Source: Candidatus Reidiella endopervernicosa
Lineage (GTDB): Bacteria > Pseudomonadota > Gammaproteobacteria > GCF-013343005
Length of the DNA stretch: 64,000 nucleotides
NCBI RefSeq assembly: GCF_013343005.1
Contig: NZ_CP054491.1
Location: forward strand, 558,001-622,000
Reading direction: 5' to 3'
The notes under the pieces are model-generated. The model was not told the DNA's origin and did not search any database. It saw nothing but the letters and a program-made list of their open reading frames with translations. Each line of letters starts with the position of its first letter. Position 1 is the stretch's first letter. The position numbers and the translations under genes were made by a program. Below, piece after piece: positions 9,657-22,250 of this stretch.

Positions 9657-9939
9657 CGCTGACCGCCATGGAGGCGAAGTGAGGGCGGTTAGTCCCCGAT
9701 AGTCGACGCCGTCTGCCTATTCGTAGTTGAGAGCGCGAGCGAACGACGGAGAAGATGCAGCAACGGCTTTATGTCGGCGTAGAGTCACTGAGGGAGTTGT
9801 GTAGAGCCGCGAAGAGGTGATTACGCAACGTACGCAGGACGGTCGGGGCGCCGCAGGCATAAACGGTCGCGTGAAGTTTTTGCTGTTTGCTTGGGCTTGG
9901 ATGCCCAAAACAAACTTTCGCAAAATAGCGACTCCCCGG
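9657..9939 (+). mobile_element. Repeat E, copy 6
   Basis: A 283-bp copy in the same direction as mscS, just 52 bases after its start codon. Flanks are TTCATC and TCGGCT, with no duplication. Removal gives a continuous frame, AAIH|LGYQLAA, from the ATG at 9605. It belongs to the GTTTG/CAAAC subfamily. Its left loop lacks two bases (GGAGGCG for GGAGAGCG). Confidence 0.95.
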
Positions 9940-11000
9940 TCGGCTATCAGCTAGCCGCAATCGTTATCATCTCGCTACTTTTAATACGCACAGCGGCAAT
10001 TACACATCGTCAGATACTGCACATCCTCGGTTTCTACCTGCTGGGTCTGATCGGCTATCTCATTACCATCCTCCTGCTCAATAGTGGAGTCATAGACGAG
10101 GGGACGATTCCCCAACATATCGCCATCCTGGTCATGGGTTTGGCAGCAATTCGTCTCGCAGGTCTGATTCTCTTCCACCGGCTTCTGCCACTGATACAGA
10201 TCCACGCACCAACGATACTTCAGGATATTCTGGTCACCATCGCCTATCTGCTCTGGTGCATGGTGCGCCTGTCAGAGATTGGGCTCGATTTCTCCAGCAT
10301 TGTCACCACCTCGGCGGTAATCACCGCAGTACTCGCCTTCTCGCTGCAGGACACCCTCGGCAATATTCTCGGCGGTACCGCACTGCAACTCGATGATTCG
10401 ATCCACATCGGGGACTGGGTCAAGGTTGATGATGCAGTCGGTCGAGTGGTCGATATCTGCTGGCGCTCGACCAGTATCGAGACACGTAACTGGGAGACGG
10501 TGGTCATTCCCAACAGTATCCTGATGAAGGGGAAGTTCACCATCCTTGGCCGGCGTCAGGGTGAACCGATACAGCTGCGCCGCTGGATCAACTTCAATGT
10601 AGAATTCAACGTTACGCCAGCACTGGTTATCCACACGGTAGAGTCAGCCATGCATCAGGCCGGTATTCCCAATGTCGCTGCACAACCTGCAGCAAACTGT
10701 GTAGCGATGAGTATAGAGGGTAGTACCATCAACTATGCGCTGCGCTACTGGCTGACCGATCTCGCCGTCGACGATCCCACCGACTCGGCCGTGAGGACCC
10801 ATATCTACGCGGCGCTGAAACGCGCCAGTATCGAGTTCGCCCTGCCGCAACAGAGCCTCCACCTCTACAAGGAGAGTCATAAACTTCGCGCCAAGGAGCA
10901 CTCTCGTGATATCAAACAGCGTATAGCTCTACTCGAACGTGTTGCGCTGTTTGCCACTCTCGACGAGGAGGCGCGTCGAGCCATTGCCGAGCAGCTCACC

Positions 11001-11281
11001 TCGGGGAGTCGCTATTTTTGCGGAAGCATGTTTTGGGCATCCAAGCCCAGCAAGCGGCAAATACTTAACGCGACCGTTTATGCCTACGGCGCCCCGACGT
11101 CCTGCGTTCGTTGCGTAATCACCTCTTCGCGGCTCTACACAACTCCCTCACTGACTCTACGCCGACATAAAGCCGCTGCTGCATCTTCTCCGTCGTTCGC
11201 TCACGCTCAACTACGAATATGCAGACGGCGTCGACTATCGGGGACTAACCGCCCTCACTTCGCTCTCCATGGCGGTCAGCG
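11001..11281 (-). mobile_element. Repeat E, copy 7
   Basis: A 281-bp copy opposite to mscS, between the channel and the cyclic-nucleotide domain. Removal joins CTCACC to TACGCA, giving EQLTYAPF, which is the family sequence at that point with no residue gained or lost. With copy 6 it forms an inverted pair around a 1061-bp coding segment. Confidence 0.95.
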
Positions 11282-11714
11282 TACGCACCCTTTGTTGAAG
11301 GTGATGTGATCACCCAGCAGGGCACGGTCGCCAACTGGCTCTATATCCTGATCGAGGGTCAGGCGGAGGTGGTGCTCAGCTCGGAGGGCGAGCAGCGGCA
11401 GGTCAATATCATCAACGGGGGGGAGGCAGGCAGCTTCTTTGGTGAGATGGGTCTACTCACCGGTGCACCGCGCGCCGCCAACGTGATCGCACTGACCGAT
11501 GTGGAGTGTTACCGCCTCGACAAGGAGGCGTTCGAGCAGGTGATCAAGGCACGCCCGGTGATCGCCGAGGAGATCTCGCGCACTATGGCGAAACGCGATG
11601 CCGATCTGAGCATGGCAAAGAATGATCTCGACCGGGAGACACGCGACCGTCTGGCTGCCGCGCAGCACGACGAGCTACTGGTGAAGATCAGACACTTCTT
11701 CGGACTCTGAGTTG

Positions 11715-13067
11715 CTACTTACCGATACAGAAGCTGGAGAAGATCTTGCCTAGCAGGTCATCACTACTGAACTCACCGGTAATCTCATTCAGTGCATTCT
11801 GCGCCTGACGCAGATCCTCAGCCATCAACTCGCCAGCAGCGTTATTAGCCAGTTGATGTTGTGCGGTCTCAATCGAGAGTCGTGCTCGCGCCAACGCATC
11901 GAGATGGCGGCGGCGCGCACTGAAACCCCCTTCACCTGCTACCCGATAACCCATGCACTGCTTCAGATGGTCACGCAGAGCATCGCTGCCACTGCCGTCA
12001 CTGGCGCAGAGCGCTATCTCGGGGTGAGCAGTGCTGCCATTGAATCCGGCCGTTCGGCCACTAAGATCGATCTTGTTTCTGATAATTGTCAGTCCGGGCC
12101 CTTTCGCGAGCTCAGCCACGATCAGTTCATCCTCTTCGGTGAGCCCAAGCTGGTCATCAATCACCAGTAAAATCCGATCGGCCTGTTCGATCTCACGCCA
12201 GGCGCGACGAATCCCCTCCTGCTCAACTACATCGCTGCTCTCGCGCAGGCCCGCCGTGTCGATAATATGTAGTGGCATGCCATCGAGCTGAATGTTCTCG
12301 CGCAGCACATCGCGGGTGGTGCCCTCGACGTCGGTGACGATCGCCGACTCACGTCCTGCAAGTTGATTGAGTAGCGATGACTTGCCAGCATTGGGTCGGC
12401 CGGCAATCACCACCGTCATACCCTCCTGCAGCAGATGGCCCTGCTCGGCACGCCGCTCAATCTCCGTAAGCTGTACGAGAACAGCATCAACCTTGCTCGC
12501 GACCACACCATCGCCGAGAAAATCGATCTCCTCCTCGGGGAAGTCGATCGCCGACTCGACGTAAATACGCAGCTCGATCAGCGCCTCGACCAGCTGAGTG
12601 ATGCCCCTGGAAAAATCGCCCTGTAGTGAACGCTGCGCGGCTCGCGCTGCCTCGATACTGCCTGCCTCAATCAGGTCAGCAATCGCTTCCGCCTGTACCA
12701 GATCGAGCTTGCCGTTGATGAAGGCACGCTCTGAAAACTCACCGGCACGTGCCTGACGCACACCTAAATCCAACACACGCTGCAGCACCATATCCATCAC
12801 TACTGAACCACCGTGGCCCTGTAACTCCAAGACATCTTCACCGGTGAAGGAGTGGGGCGCAGGGAAACGTAGCGCGATACCGCTATCGATTACAGAGCCA
12901 TCGTTGGCGCTGAAGTTGTGCAGCTCAGCACTGCGAGGTTGGGGGAGGGTTCCAAGAATCGCATTAGCGATCTCATTAACCTTGGGACCGGAAACACGCA
13001 CGATACCAACACCGCCCACCCCGGGCGGGGTGGTAACGGCGGCGATCGTCTCCTGCTCAGTGCTCAC
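11715..13067 (-). CDS. mnmE: tRNA modification GTPase MnmE
   Basis: Forms 5-carboxymethylaminomethyl groups on wobble U34 of tRNA together with MnmG. The N-terminal folate-binding domain ([15 protein letters not shown]) is followed by a GTPase domain with Walker [10 protein letters not shown] near residue 222, DTAG and NKID. The C-terminal CIGK carries the catalytic cysteine. The length, 450 residues, is standard. It is the last gene of the rpmH-rnpA-yidD-yidC-mnmE run; its stop lies four bases beyond the convergent mscS stop. Confidence 0.98.
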   Translation of the reverse strand: MSTEQETIAAVTTPPGVGGVGIVRVSGPKVNEIANAILGTLPQPRSAELHNFSANDGSVIDSGIALRFPAPHSFTGEDVLELQGHGGSVVMDMVLQRVLDLGVRQARAGEFSERAFINGKLDLVQAEAIADLIEAGSIEAARAAQRSLQGDFSRGITQLVEALIELRIYVESAIDFPEEEIDFLGDGVVASKVDAVLVQLTEIERRAEQGHLLQEGMTVVIAGRPNAGKSSLLNQLAGRESAIVTDVEGTTRDVLRENIQLDGMPLHIIDTAGLRESSDVVEQEGIRRAWREIEQADRILLVIDDQLGLTEEDELIVAELAKGPGLTIIRNKIDLSGRTAGFNGSTAHPEIALCASDGSGSDALRDHLKQCMGYRVAGEGGFSARRRHLDALARARLSIETAQHQLANNAAGELMAEDLRQAQNALNEITGEFSSDDLLGKIFSSFCIGK

Positions 13068-13085
13068 AGCACAGATCGGTCGGGA

Positions 13086-14735
13086 TCAGGGTTTTCCAGC
13101 GTTCTCGATGCGGCGGGTAATTACCCACTGCTGTGCAATCGAGAGTACGTTGTTGACCACCCAGTAGAGCACCAGACCCGAGGGGAAGAAGGCGAAAAAG
13201 ACGGTAAAGATAATCGGCAGTGCCATCATCACCTTCGCCTGGATCGGATCGAGCGGCGCCGGGTTGAGCTTCTGCTGGATGATCATTGAGGCGCCCATCA
13301 GCAGCGGCAGTACGAAGTAGGGATCCTTGCTGGAGAGGTCGGTTAGCCAGAAAATAAAGGGTGCCTGACGCATCTCAACACTCTCAAGCAGCATCCAGTA
13401 GAGGGCGATGAAGACCGGGATCTGTACCAGGATCGGCAGACAACCACCCAGTGGGTTGATCTTCTCCGTCTTGTACATCTTCATCATCTCTTGCTGGAAG
13501 CGCTGCTTGTCGTCGCCATAGCGCTCTTTCAGCGTTGCCAGGCGCGGCGAGATCTTGCGCATGTTCGCCATCGACTTGTAGCTGGTCTCGGAGAGCTTGT
13601 AGAAGACCGCCTTGATCATGATGGTGAGGAGGATGATCGCCCAGCCCCAGTTGCTGATGATGTTGTCGTAAATAAAGGTCAACAACCAGAAGAGCGGCTG
13701 CGCCAGAACGGTCAACACACCATAGTCAACGGTCAGCTCAAGTCCTGTGGCGATTTTTTCCAGATCGTTCTGCAGCTTCGGCCCCATATAGAGCTGGCTC
13801 TCAAACTGTTGTGCGGCACCTGGAGCCACCGAGTTCGCTGGACCACGCAGACCGAGAATGAAGCGGTTACCATCGATAACATTGCTGAAGTAGTGATTCG
13901 CTTCGCCACGCACAGGGATCCATGCTGAAAGGAAGTAGTGTTGAATCATAGCTGCCCAGCCATCGGTGATCTCGCGAGCCAGCTTCTTGTCGCTCATCTC
14001 ATCGAAGTCGATCTTCTCGTAGCGCTCTTCATCGCTATAGATCACACCGCCGGTGTAGGTGTAGAGGAACATGCTCTGCTGACCGGGATCGGTACGCTGC
14101 AGCTGTCGATACTGGCTGGCGCTGAACTGATCTGCGCCGCTATTGCGTAGCTCATGTCGTAGATCGACCAGATAACTACCGCGGTGGAAGGTATAGATCT
14201 TGTCGACCTCAACACCATTCTCACCACGCCAGCTAAGACGCACCTCAAGCTTATCCTGACCCGCTTCGAGGCTGTAATCATCGGCCACAGAAGTGTAGAT
14301 ATCATGATGGTTCGGTAGCTTGGTCTCTGCGGAGAGCAGTCCAGACTGCGCTACATTAAAGAGCTCGCCACTATCGCCCAGCAGGGGGAATGGCTCATCG
14401 GGCGTGGCCGGATCGACCGGGTAGGCACTAAGACGCGCTACGCGCAGATCGCCACCGAGGGTATCGATCTCAATCTCCAGCAGGTCCGTCGTCACCTTAA
14501 TGCGCTTCGCCTGCTTCACCACCTGACCGGTACCCGGCACGCCTACAGGAGAGGCAACCCCAGGTGTAGGAGCGGTATCGGGAAGATCAGCAGCACTAGA
14601 GATGCTACTCCCACCCTGAACCGCGACGGGTGCAGGCGGTGCATTTTTCGCAGCCTGCCAAGCTCCCCACTCCTGCCAGATCATCAGCAGGGTGATGAAG
14701 AACGCTCCAAAGAGAAGCAGGCGCTTGTTATCCAT
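13086..14735 (-). CDS. yidC: Membrane protein insertase YidC
   Basis: Inserts membrane proteins, alone or with SecYEG. The N-terminal membrane anchor ([18 protein letters not shown]) is followed by a large periplasmic domain, then the conserved five-helix core with [16 protein letters not shown] and the C-terminal segment [16 protein letters not shown]. It has 549 residues, typical of gammaproteobacteria. The start overlaps yidD by 8 bases, which suggests translational coupling. Confidence 0.98.
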   Translation of the reverse strand: MDNKRLLLFGAFFITLLMIWQEWGAWQAAKNAPPAPVAVQGGSSISSAADLPDTAPTPGVASPVGVPGTGQVVKQAKRIKVTTDLLEIEIDTLGGDLRVARLSAYPVDPATPDEPFPLLGDSGELFNVAQSGLLSAETKLPNHHDIYTSVADDYSLEAGQDKLEVRLSWRGENGVEVDKIYTFHRGSYLVDLRHELRNSGADQFSASQYRQLQRTDPGQQSMFLYTYTGGVIYSDEERYEKIDFDEMSDKKLAREITDGWAAMIQHYFLSAWIPVRGEANHYFSNVIDGNRFILGLRGPANSVAPGAAQQFESQLYMGPKLQNDLEKIATGLELTVDYGVLTVLAQPLFWLLTFIYDNIISNWGWAIILLTIMIKAVFYKLSETSYKSMANMRKISPRLATLKERYGDDKQRFQQEMMKMYKTEKINPLGGCLPILVQIPVFIALYWMLLESVEMRQAPFIFWLTDLSSKDPYFVLPLLMGASMIIQQKLNPAPLDPIQAKVMMALPIIFTVFFAFFPSGLVLYWVVNNVLSIAQQWVITRRIENAGKP

Positions 14736-14964
14736 GGGATCTTTCCTGATTAGGTTCGGGTACTGGATCTACACCACCTGGATGCCAGGGGTGACAACGT
14801 GAAACTCTTTTTACTGATAACCAGCCACCCTTGAGGGCACCGTAACGCTCAACGGCCGTCAGTGCATAACAGGAGCAGGAGGGATAGAAACGGCAATTGC
14901 TGCCTACTATCGGGCTTATCAGGTAGCGGTAACCCTGAATGATTAGGATAAAGAGGCGGCGCAT
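14728..14964 (-). CDS. yidD: Membrane protein insertion efficiency factor YidD
   Basis: Small membrane-associated helper of YidC. It shows the family core [21 protein letters not shown] and [10 protein letters not shown] prefer the ATG at 14964 (MRRLFIL); an in-frame GTG at 14985 lies deeper inside rnpA. Either start overlaps the rnpA 3' end, so yidD is translationally coupled to it. It ends 8 bases inside yidC. Confidence 0.93.
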   Translation of the reverse strand: MRRLFILIIQGYRYLISPIVGSNCRFYPSCSCYALTAVERYGALKGGWLSVKRVSRCHPWHPGGVDPVPEPNQERSHG

Positions 14965-15299
14965 CGCTTGACCAAGGCGTTCCACTGTTTTTCGAGGCTC
15001 ATGCTTAACTGCTGTTTGCTCTGTTCCATCACGCCACGACGCGTCAGAACGACAATATCGAAATCGCCAAGCTGTTCGTAGTGGGCTCTAAAGCTTTCGC
15101 GTACCATCCGTTTGATCCGGTTCCTGGAGACGGCTGTCTTGGCATTCTTTTTCGAGATCGCCATGCCGAGTCTTGGATGGCTGAGCTCATTGCGGCGCGC
15201 CAGAATCGTAAACGACCCCGCGCTAACCTTGCACGGATCCTCAAAGACGAATGAGAAATCCCGCTTTAGTGTAAGTCTGGCAAGTCGGGGGAAGTTCAT
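14943..15299 (-). CDS. rnpA: Ribonuclease P protein component
   Basis: Protein subunit of RNase P, which matures tRNA 5' ends. It has 118 residues with the RNR signature [14 protein letters not shown] and the N-terminal KRDFSFVF. It lies 26 bases after rpmH and overlaps yidD, as in most gammaproteobacteria. Confidence 0.97.
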   Translation of the reverse strand: MNFPRLARLTLKRDFSFVFEDPCKVSAGSFTILARRNELSHPRLGMAISKKNAKTAVSRNRIKRMVRESFRAHYEQLGDFDIVVLTRRGVMEQSKQQLSMSLEKQWNALVKRCAASLS

Positions 15300-15325
15300 G
15301 CGTTTCCCCAGAACCTACCGCTCAC

Positions 15326-15460
15326 TTATGCACACAGACGGGCGCGGCCCTTGGCACGACGTGCAGAGATAACCTTACGGCCGTTCTTGGTGCTCATACG
15401 TGCACGAAAACCGTGGACGCGCTTACGCTTGAGGTTGCTTGGCTGGAATGTACGTTTCAT
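15326..15460 (-). CDS. rpmH: 50S ribosomal protein L34
   Basis: A 44-residue highly basic protein starting [14 protein letters not shown] and ending RARLCA. The gene is too short for many ORF tables but is unmistakable by sequence and position between dnaA and rnpA. Its promoter is visible at 15502-15530. Confidence 0.98.
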   Translation of the reverse strand: MKRTFQPSNLKRKRVHGFRARMSTKNGRKVISARRAKGRARLCA

Positions 15461-15501
15461 GGTGCTCTAAACCCATATTAATGGTCGGAAAAAGATCGGG
15501 A

Positions 15502-15530
15502 AGGATATGGGAAGCGGCGCCCGCTGTCAA
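15502..15530 (-). promoter_or_regulatory. rpmH promoter
   Basis: On the minus strand, TTGACA (15530-15525), a 17-base spacer and TATCCT (15507-15502). It would give a leader of roughly 35 bases before the rpmH ATG. Confidence 0.6.
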
Positions 15531-15563
15531 TTACGGAAGTGTACCAATTATAAGTAAAATGGT

Positions 15564-15572
15564 TGTGGATAA
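15564..15572 (-). promoter_or_regulatory. DnaA box upstream of dnaA
   Basis: TGTGGATAA, the reverse complement of the perfect DnaA box TTATCCACA, sits about 70 bases before the dnaA start. This suits dnaA autoregulation. Confidence 0.75.
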
Positions 15573-15642
15573 CTTTCTCCATCAGCGTTAGACTCCCACT
15601 CCTCTCCGATAACAACACTCGTAGTAGCAAGGGGTCAACACG

Positions 15643-17004
15643 TTGGAATCTGCACTCTGGAAACAGTGCCTCAATCATCTTGAGGGTGAGCTTAACGCTC
15701 AGCAGTTCAACACCTGGATCCGTCCCCTGCATGCCGTGGAGGAGAGTGATGCGCTACGACTACTCGCACCCAACCGTTTTGTTCTCGACTGGGTCAAGGA
15801 GCACCACCTCTCACTAATCGCTGAGATTGCTGGGCGCATCTCCAGCAATCCACCTCGTATTACTCTTGAGATCGGCACGCAAAAACGCCCTGTAGCTGAA
15901 AATAAGCAGTCGCCCAATGGTGCTGTCAGCAACAGTTCACCGCTGACTGCGCAACAAGCACCCGTCAGACGCAGCGGTAATCGCGGCAGCAGTCTCAATA
16001 ACAGCTATACATTCGACCGCTTCGTCGAGGGTAAATCTAACCAGTTGGCACGCGCTGCCTCTTTCCAGGTTGCCGAGAATGCAGGCAAGGCCTACAACCC
16101 CCTCTTTATATATGGGGGTGTTGGACTCGGTAAGACCCACCTGATGCATGCAGTCGGCAATATGATCCTGCAGCACAACCCTAATGCTAACGTGGTCTAC
16201 CTACACTCCGAACGTTTTGTGCAGGATATGGTCAAGGCGCTGCAGCACAACGCCATCACCGAATTCAAACGCTTCTACCGCTCTGTCGATGCACTGCTGA
16301 TTGATGATATCCAGTTCTTCGCCAAGAAGGAGCGCTCACAGGAGGAGTTTTTCCACACCTTCAATGCGCTACTCGAGGGCAACCAACAGGTTATTCTCAC
16401 CTGTGACCGCTATCCAAAAGAGGTCGATGGCCTGGAGGAGCGTCTCAAGTCACGCTTTGGCTGGGGGCTGACTGTCGCAATAGAGCCACCTGAGCTTGAG
16501 ACTCGCGTCGCTATATTAATGAGTAAGGCGGCCAAGGCTGGTATCGAACTGCCACAGGACGTCGCCTTTCTGATCGCCAAACGTATCCACTCCAATATCC
16601 GCGAACTCGAGGGTGCGCTACGACGAGTAATGGCTAACGCCAACTTCACCGGTCGACCAATCACACTCGACTTTGCCAAGGAGGCACTACGTGACCTACT
16701 CGCGCTGCAGGATAAGCTGGTCACGATTGAAAATATCCAGAAAACGGTAGCAGAATATTATAAGATTCGGGTAGCCGATCTACACTCTGCCAGACGTTCT
16801 AGATCGATCACCAGACCCCGTCAGATGGCGATGGCGCTGGCCAAAGAGCTGACTAACCATAGTCTGCCAGAGATAGGCAAAGAGTTCGGTGGTCGCGATC
16901 ACACGACGGTGCTGCATGCCTGTCGCAAGATCAAGGAGCTGATGGAGGGTGATCTTAGAATCAAAGAGGATCACGCCAACCTGTTGAGAACTATGACAAC
17001 ATAG
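15643..17004 (+). CDS. dnaA: Chromosomal replication initiator DnaA
   Basis: Opens oriC and recruits the helicase. Domain I starts [13 protein letters not shown]; the AAA+ domain III has Walker [10 protein letters not shown] and Walker [10 protein letters not shown]; the domain IV signature [15 protein letters not shown] binds DnaA boxes. It has 453 residues. The start codon is a TTG preceded by AAGGGG at proper spacing; no ATG fits. It is followed by the putative origin and dnaN. Confidence 0.98.
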   Translation: MESALWKQCLNHLEGELNAQQFNTWIRPLHAVEESDALRLLAPNRFVLDWVKEHHLSLIAEIAGRISSNPPRITLEIGTQKRPVAENKQSPNGAVSNSSPLTAQQAPVRRSGNRGSSLNNSYTFDRFVEGKSNQLARAASFQVAENAGKAYNPLFIYGGVGLGKTHLMHAVGNMILQHNPNANVVYLHSERFVQDMVKALQHNAITEFKRFYRSVDALLIDDIQFFAKKERSQEEFFHTFNALLEGNQQVILTCDRYPKEVDGLEERLKSRFGWGLTVAIEPPELETRVAILMSKAAKAGIELPQDVAFLIAKRIHSNIRELEGALRRVMANANFTGRPITLDFAKEALRDLLALQDKLVTIENIQKTVAEYYKIRVADLHSARRSRSITRPRQMAMALAKELTNHSLPEIGKEFGGRDHTTVLHACRKIKELMEGDLRIKEDHANLLRTMTT

Positions 17005-17230
17005 TGTTAATTAACGGTGGGTAAAGTTGTGGATAAAATTGGGTCCTAAGTTATCCACAACTGATTAACAGCTCACACCCAGGATACATACGGCTCATAC
17101 ATTGAAAATAGTGTTGTAGCTAATTGAATTATAACGAATATTACGAGTTATCCCGAAAAATAGGGCTGCTTAATAGTAATAGTAAAGTAATAAATAAAAA
17201 GATTATTTTTTATATAGATGGGATGGATAT
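17005..17230. other. Putative oriC between dnaA and dnaN
   Basis: This gene-free 226-bp stretch has perfect DnaA boxes in both orientations: TGTGGATAA at 17028-17036 and TTATCCACA at 17051-17059. A degenerate box TTATCCCGA lies at 17148-17156. An AT-rich tract at about 17160-17220 follows, suited to unwinding. Within it, TAATAGTAATAGTAAAGTAA is a triplet-like run resembling DnaA-trio elements. Position and boxes support an origin; it is small, and the 15564 box may also contribute. Confidence 0.75.
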
Positions 17231-18331
17231 ATGAAATTCAAGGTACAGCGTGAAGCGATCCTCAAACCGCTCCAGGCCGTTAGTGGTGTTGTCGAAAGAC
17301 GCCAGACCCTACCGGTTCTCTCTAATGTTCTGATCTCTGCAGGACAGGATGGCATCACCTTTACAGCAACCGATCTTGAGGTTGAGCTGCAGGCGATCAG
17401 TAGTGTTGCTGTCGATGCTCCAGGAGAGACGACTGTACCCGCACGTAAATTCATTGATATCTGCAGGGCACTGCCAGAGAGTGCTGAGATCAGTTTCTCT
17501 CTGGAAGATGACCGGGTGATTGTAAAATCTGGCAAGAGTCGATTCACACTATCTACCCTTCCTGCCAGTGATTTTCCAAGTGTCGATGCGATAAAAAATG
17601 TCAATAAGTTTGAGTTGCCACAGACTGAAGTTCGTCGACTGATAGAACGTACTCACTTTGCCATGGCTCAGCAGGATGTTCGTTACTACCTCAATGGCCT
17701 TATGCTACAGCTGACATCAGAACGTCTTCGTGCGGTTGCTACCGATGGACATCGACTCGCATTGAGTGATGTTACTGCGACCATCGAGATCACTGATGAT
17801 CAGCAGGTCATAGTGCCTCGTAAAGGTGTTCAGGAGCTACTACGACTGCTTGAATCGAATGATGAGATGGCAGAGATTCAGGTTGGAAGTAATCACATTA
17901 AGGTCACCCTTCCTGGACTTGGATTTACCTCAAAACTGATCGATGGTCGCTTCCCCGATTATGAACGTGTAATCCCCAGTGGCTGTGATAAAGAGATTAA
18001 GGCTGATCGAGAAACTCTCAAACAAGCTCTCACTCGCACCTCTATTCTCTCCAATGAGAAGTACCGTGGAGTACGCCTGCACCTGTTACCCAATGCACTA
18101 GAGATTCTGGCTCACAATCCAGAGCAGGAGCAGGCCGAGGATGAGATAGAGGTGGAGTACGATGGACAGGAGCTGGAGATCGGTTTTAATGTCAGCTACA
18201 TGATCGACGCACTCAATGTAATCCAGAATGACAATGTGAAGATTAGTCTCTCCGATGCCAATAGTAGCTGTCTGATTGAGGCGACCGAAGGTGATACATC
18301 ACGCTACGTTGTGATGCCGATGCGACTCTAG
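17231..18331 (+). CDS. dnaN: DNA polymerase III beta sliding clamp
   Basis: Ring-shaped processivity clamp. It has 366 residues and starts MKFKVQREAILKPLQAVSGV. The YYLNGLML and SNEKYRGVRL segments are typical of domains 2 and 3, and the C-terminal YVVMPMRL is conserved. It is preceded by GGATGGA and lies between the origin and recF. Confidence 0.98.
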   Translation: MKFKVQREAILKPLQAVSGVVERRQTLPVLSNVLISAGQDGITFTATDLEVELQAISSVAVDAPGETTVPARKFIDICRALPESAEISFSLEDDRVIVKSGKSRFTLSTLPASDFPSVDAIKNVNKFELPQTEVRRLIERTHFAMAQQDVRYYLNGLMLQLTSERLRAVATDGHRLALSDVTATIEITDDQQVIVPRKGVQELLRLLESNDEMAEIQVGSNHIKVTLPGLGFTSKLIDGRFPDYERVIPSGCDKEIKADRETLKQALTRTSILSNEKYRGVRLHLLPNALEILAHNPEQEQAEDEIEVEYDGQELEIGFNVSYMIDALNVIQNDNVKISLSDANSSCLIEATEGDTSRYVVMPMRL

Positions 18332-18344
18332 CTTCAACTACTGT

Positions 18345-18368
18345 CCTACCCTGAATGTATGGGGTAGG
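18345..18368 (+). terminator. Weak hairpin between dnaN and recF
   Basis: CCTACCC (18345-18351) and GGGTAGG (18362-18368) form a 7-bp stem with a 10-base loop and no U-run. It is a possible attenuating structure in the 128-base gap; otherwise that gap shows nothing clear. Confidence 0.35.
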
Positions 18369-18459
18369 GCGAGTCGAGCTATCCAAGAATATCTTCTTAT
18401 CTTATTTATAAAACCTCCAATAAAAGTCTCATTAAATCCCATCAGGCAACGCCCTATCG

Positions 18460-19533
18460 ATGAGTCTTTCTCACTTCAAAGTCTCTAATTTTCGCAATAT
18501 TTCTACTGCGGATATTCGACCCTCAAATAATCTCAATCTCATTCATGGTAGTAATGGTAGTGGTAAGACGAGCCTGCTCGAGTCGATCTACTACCTCAGT
18601 CGGGTCAGTTCATTTAAGACAACACGACCGTTACAACTGATCAAAAGAGGAGAAGAGCGTTTTACTCTCTTTGGTGAGATCAGTACGGATGAGGGCACTA
18701 TTCCAATTGGTCTGCAGCGGAGCAGTAGTGAACTACAGATGCGTGTTGCGGGTAACAATGCAAACTCCATCTCAGAGGTTGCTTCACAGATACCACTTCT
18801 GATCATTAATCCCGATAGTCACGAGCTGTTGGAGCAGGGTCCAACACAGCGTCGACAATTTATCGATTGGGGCGTGTTCCACGTGGAACATAGTTTCTAT
18901 CCCATATGGAGTCGTTATAAAAGGGCACTAAAGCAGCGTAATGCTGCACTCCGTTCTGGCGATTCGAAGAGTGCATCAGTGTGGAATTCAGAGCTGGTGA
19001 GCTGTGCGAACGAGATTGATCGACAGAGGATTAATTACATTGATCGGTTAAAACCACTACTCCCAGAGTTTGCTGCGCCCCTGGTGGGTTCCGAAACATT
19101 AGAGCTTAGTTACCAACCTGGTTGGGATAAGAGTGAAGCTTATAGTGAGCAACTGGAACGATCACTAGTCCGCGATAGTGAATTGGGTCACACAAGGTAT
19201 GGGCCACACCGTGCAGATTTAATTATCAAAATGGGCGGTCAACGTGTCCAGACCCATATATCGAGGGGACAACAGAAGTTGCTCGTCTGTGCCTTGAGAA
19301 TGGCTCAGGTTCAACTACTCGCTGAATCAACAGACAAACGGAGTCTGTTATTAATAGATGATTTACCAGCTGAGTTGGATAGATATCACCGGGATGAGTT
19401 GATGAAACGTTTGGCCAATCTACCAGCACAGCTATTCATCTCAGCAATCGAACCAGAGCTGCTCAATAGCAGCTACTGGGAGAGTTATAGTGTGTTCCAC
19501 GTGGAACATGGTTCGGTAGAAGAGGTGGTATAA
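18460..19533 (+). CDS. recF: DNA recombination and repair protein RecF
   Basis: SMC-like ATPase loading RecA at gaps. Walker A GSNGSGKTS is near residue 30, signature region HISRGQQKLL, Walker B LLLIDDLPAELD. It has 357 residues. No good ribosome-binding site precedes the ATG at 18460. The coding sequence contains two identical 16-bp parS palindromes, so the protein has FHVEH twice, once at about residues 140-144 and once just before the C-terminus. Confidence 0.97.
   Translation: MSLSHFKVSNFRNISTADIRPSNNLNLIHGSNGSGKTSLLESIYYLSRVSSFKTTRPLQLIKRGEERFTLFGEISTDEGTIPIGLQRSSSELQMRVAGNNANSISEVASQIPLLIINPDSHELLEQGPTQRRQFIDWGVFHVEHSFYPIWSRYKRALKQRNAALRSGDSKSASVWNSELVSCANEIDRQRINYIDRLKPLLPEFAAPLVGSETLELSYQPGWDKSEAYSEQLERSLVRDSELGHTRYGPHRADLIIKMGGQRVQTHISRGQQKLLVCALRMAQVQLLAESTDKRSLLLIDDLPAELDRYHRDELMKRLANLPAQLFISAIEPELLNSSYWESYSVFHVEHGSVEEVV
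18875..18890. promoter_or_regulatory. parS site 1 (inside recF)
   Basis: Perfect 16-bp palindrome TGTTCCACGTGGAACA, the ParB-binding parS sequence of the Pseudomonas type. It is about 2 kb from the putative oriC, where ParB loading is expected. Confidence 0.88.
19493..19508. promoter_or_regulatory. parS site 2 (inside recF)
   Basis: Second identical TGTTCCACGTGGAACA palindrome, 618 bp from the first, in the last codons of recF. The coding strand reads FHVEH at both places, so the amino acids follow the DNA site. Confidence 0.88.
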
Positions 19534-21981
<2,448 letters not shown>

Positions 21982-22008
21982 CTAGTTGATATATAAGTAG
22001 TTATTTCT

Positions 22009-22049
22009 AATTAAGGGGGGTGCCGTCGCAGATGGCACCCCCCTTAATT
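22009..22049. terminator. Bidirectional terminator after gyrB
   Basis: A perfect 16-bp inverted repeat (22009-22024 and 22034-22049), core GGGGGGTGCC / GGCACCCCCC, with TTAATT arms and a 9-base loop. AT-rich arms on each side make it work both for gyrB and for the convergent lipoprotein/plsC transcript. Confidence 0.9.
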
Positions 22050-22051
22050 TG

Positions 22052-22207
22052 TTAAAAACCGATTTTAACGCCGACATGGCCACTACTGCCACGGTTGCTG
22101 CTCTTGGCCCCGCCCGTAGTCTTTGCTCCATCAAGTGTCGAACAGCCGACCACCGGTAGCGTGATGAGAAGTGCAAAGAGAGGCAGATAGATAAACCTTC
22201 TGATCAT
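22052..22207 (-). CDS. Small putative lipoprotein (51 residues)
   Basis: A short gene with a clear GGAG site 8-9 bases before ATG 22207. The protein begins MIRRFIYLPLFALLIT and has the lipobox PVVGC with Cys22, then a short Gly/Ser/Lys-rich tail (STLDGAKTTGGAKSSNRG). It would be anchored in the membrane with only about 30 residues exposed. It lies 43 bases after plsC and ends at the shared terminator. I do not recognise the family; no function is proposed. Confidence 0.7.
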   Translation of the reverse strand: MIRRFIYLPLFALLITLPVVGCSTLDGAKTTGGAKSSNRGSSGHVGVKIGF

Positions 22208-22250
22208 GATCGATCTCCAATCGGCATTTTAACAGTGCGATAAAGTGTGG

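Larger units (their letters stand above)
9605..11710 (+). pseudogene. Interrupted MscS-type channel with cyclic-nucleotide-binding domain
   Basis: Inner-membrane small-conductance channel. ATG at 9605 follows GGGGAG. After removal of repeat E copies 6 and 7 the joined frame (9605-9656, 9940-11000, 11282-11710) is 1542 bases, 513 residues. It has N-terminal membrane helices, then the MscS pore/beta domain (SLQDTLGNILGG, DWVKVDD, VVIPNS) and a C-terminal CNMP-binding domain (WLYILIEGQAEV, GEMGLLTGAPRAA). Junctions read AAIH|LGYQLAA and EQLT|YAPFVEGD, the second matching the family precisely. There is no other lesion. Gating by a cyclic nucleotide is inferred from the domain only. Confidence 0.87.
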
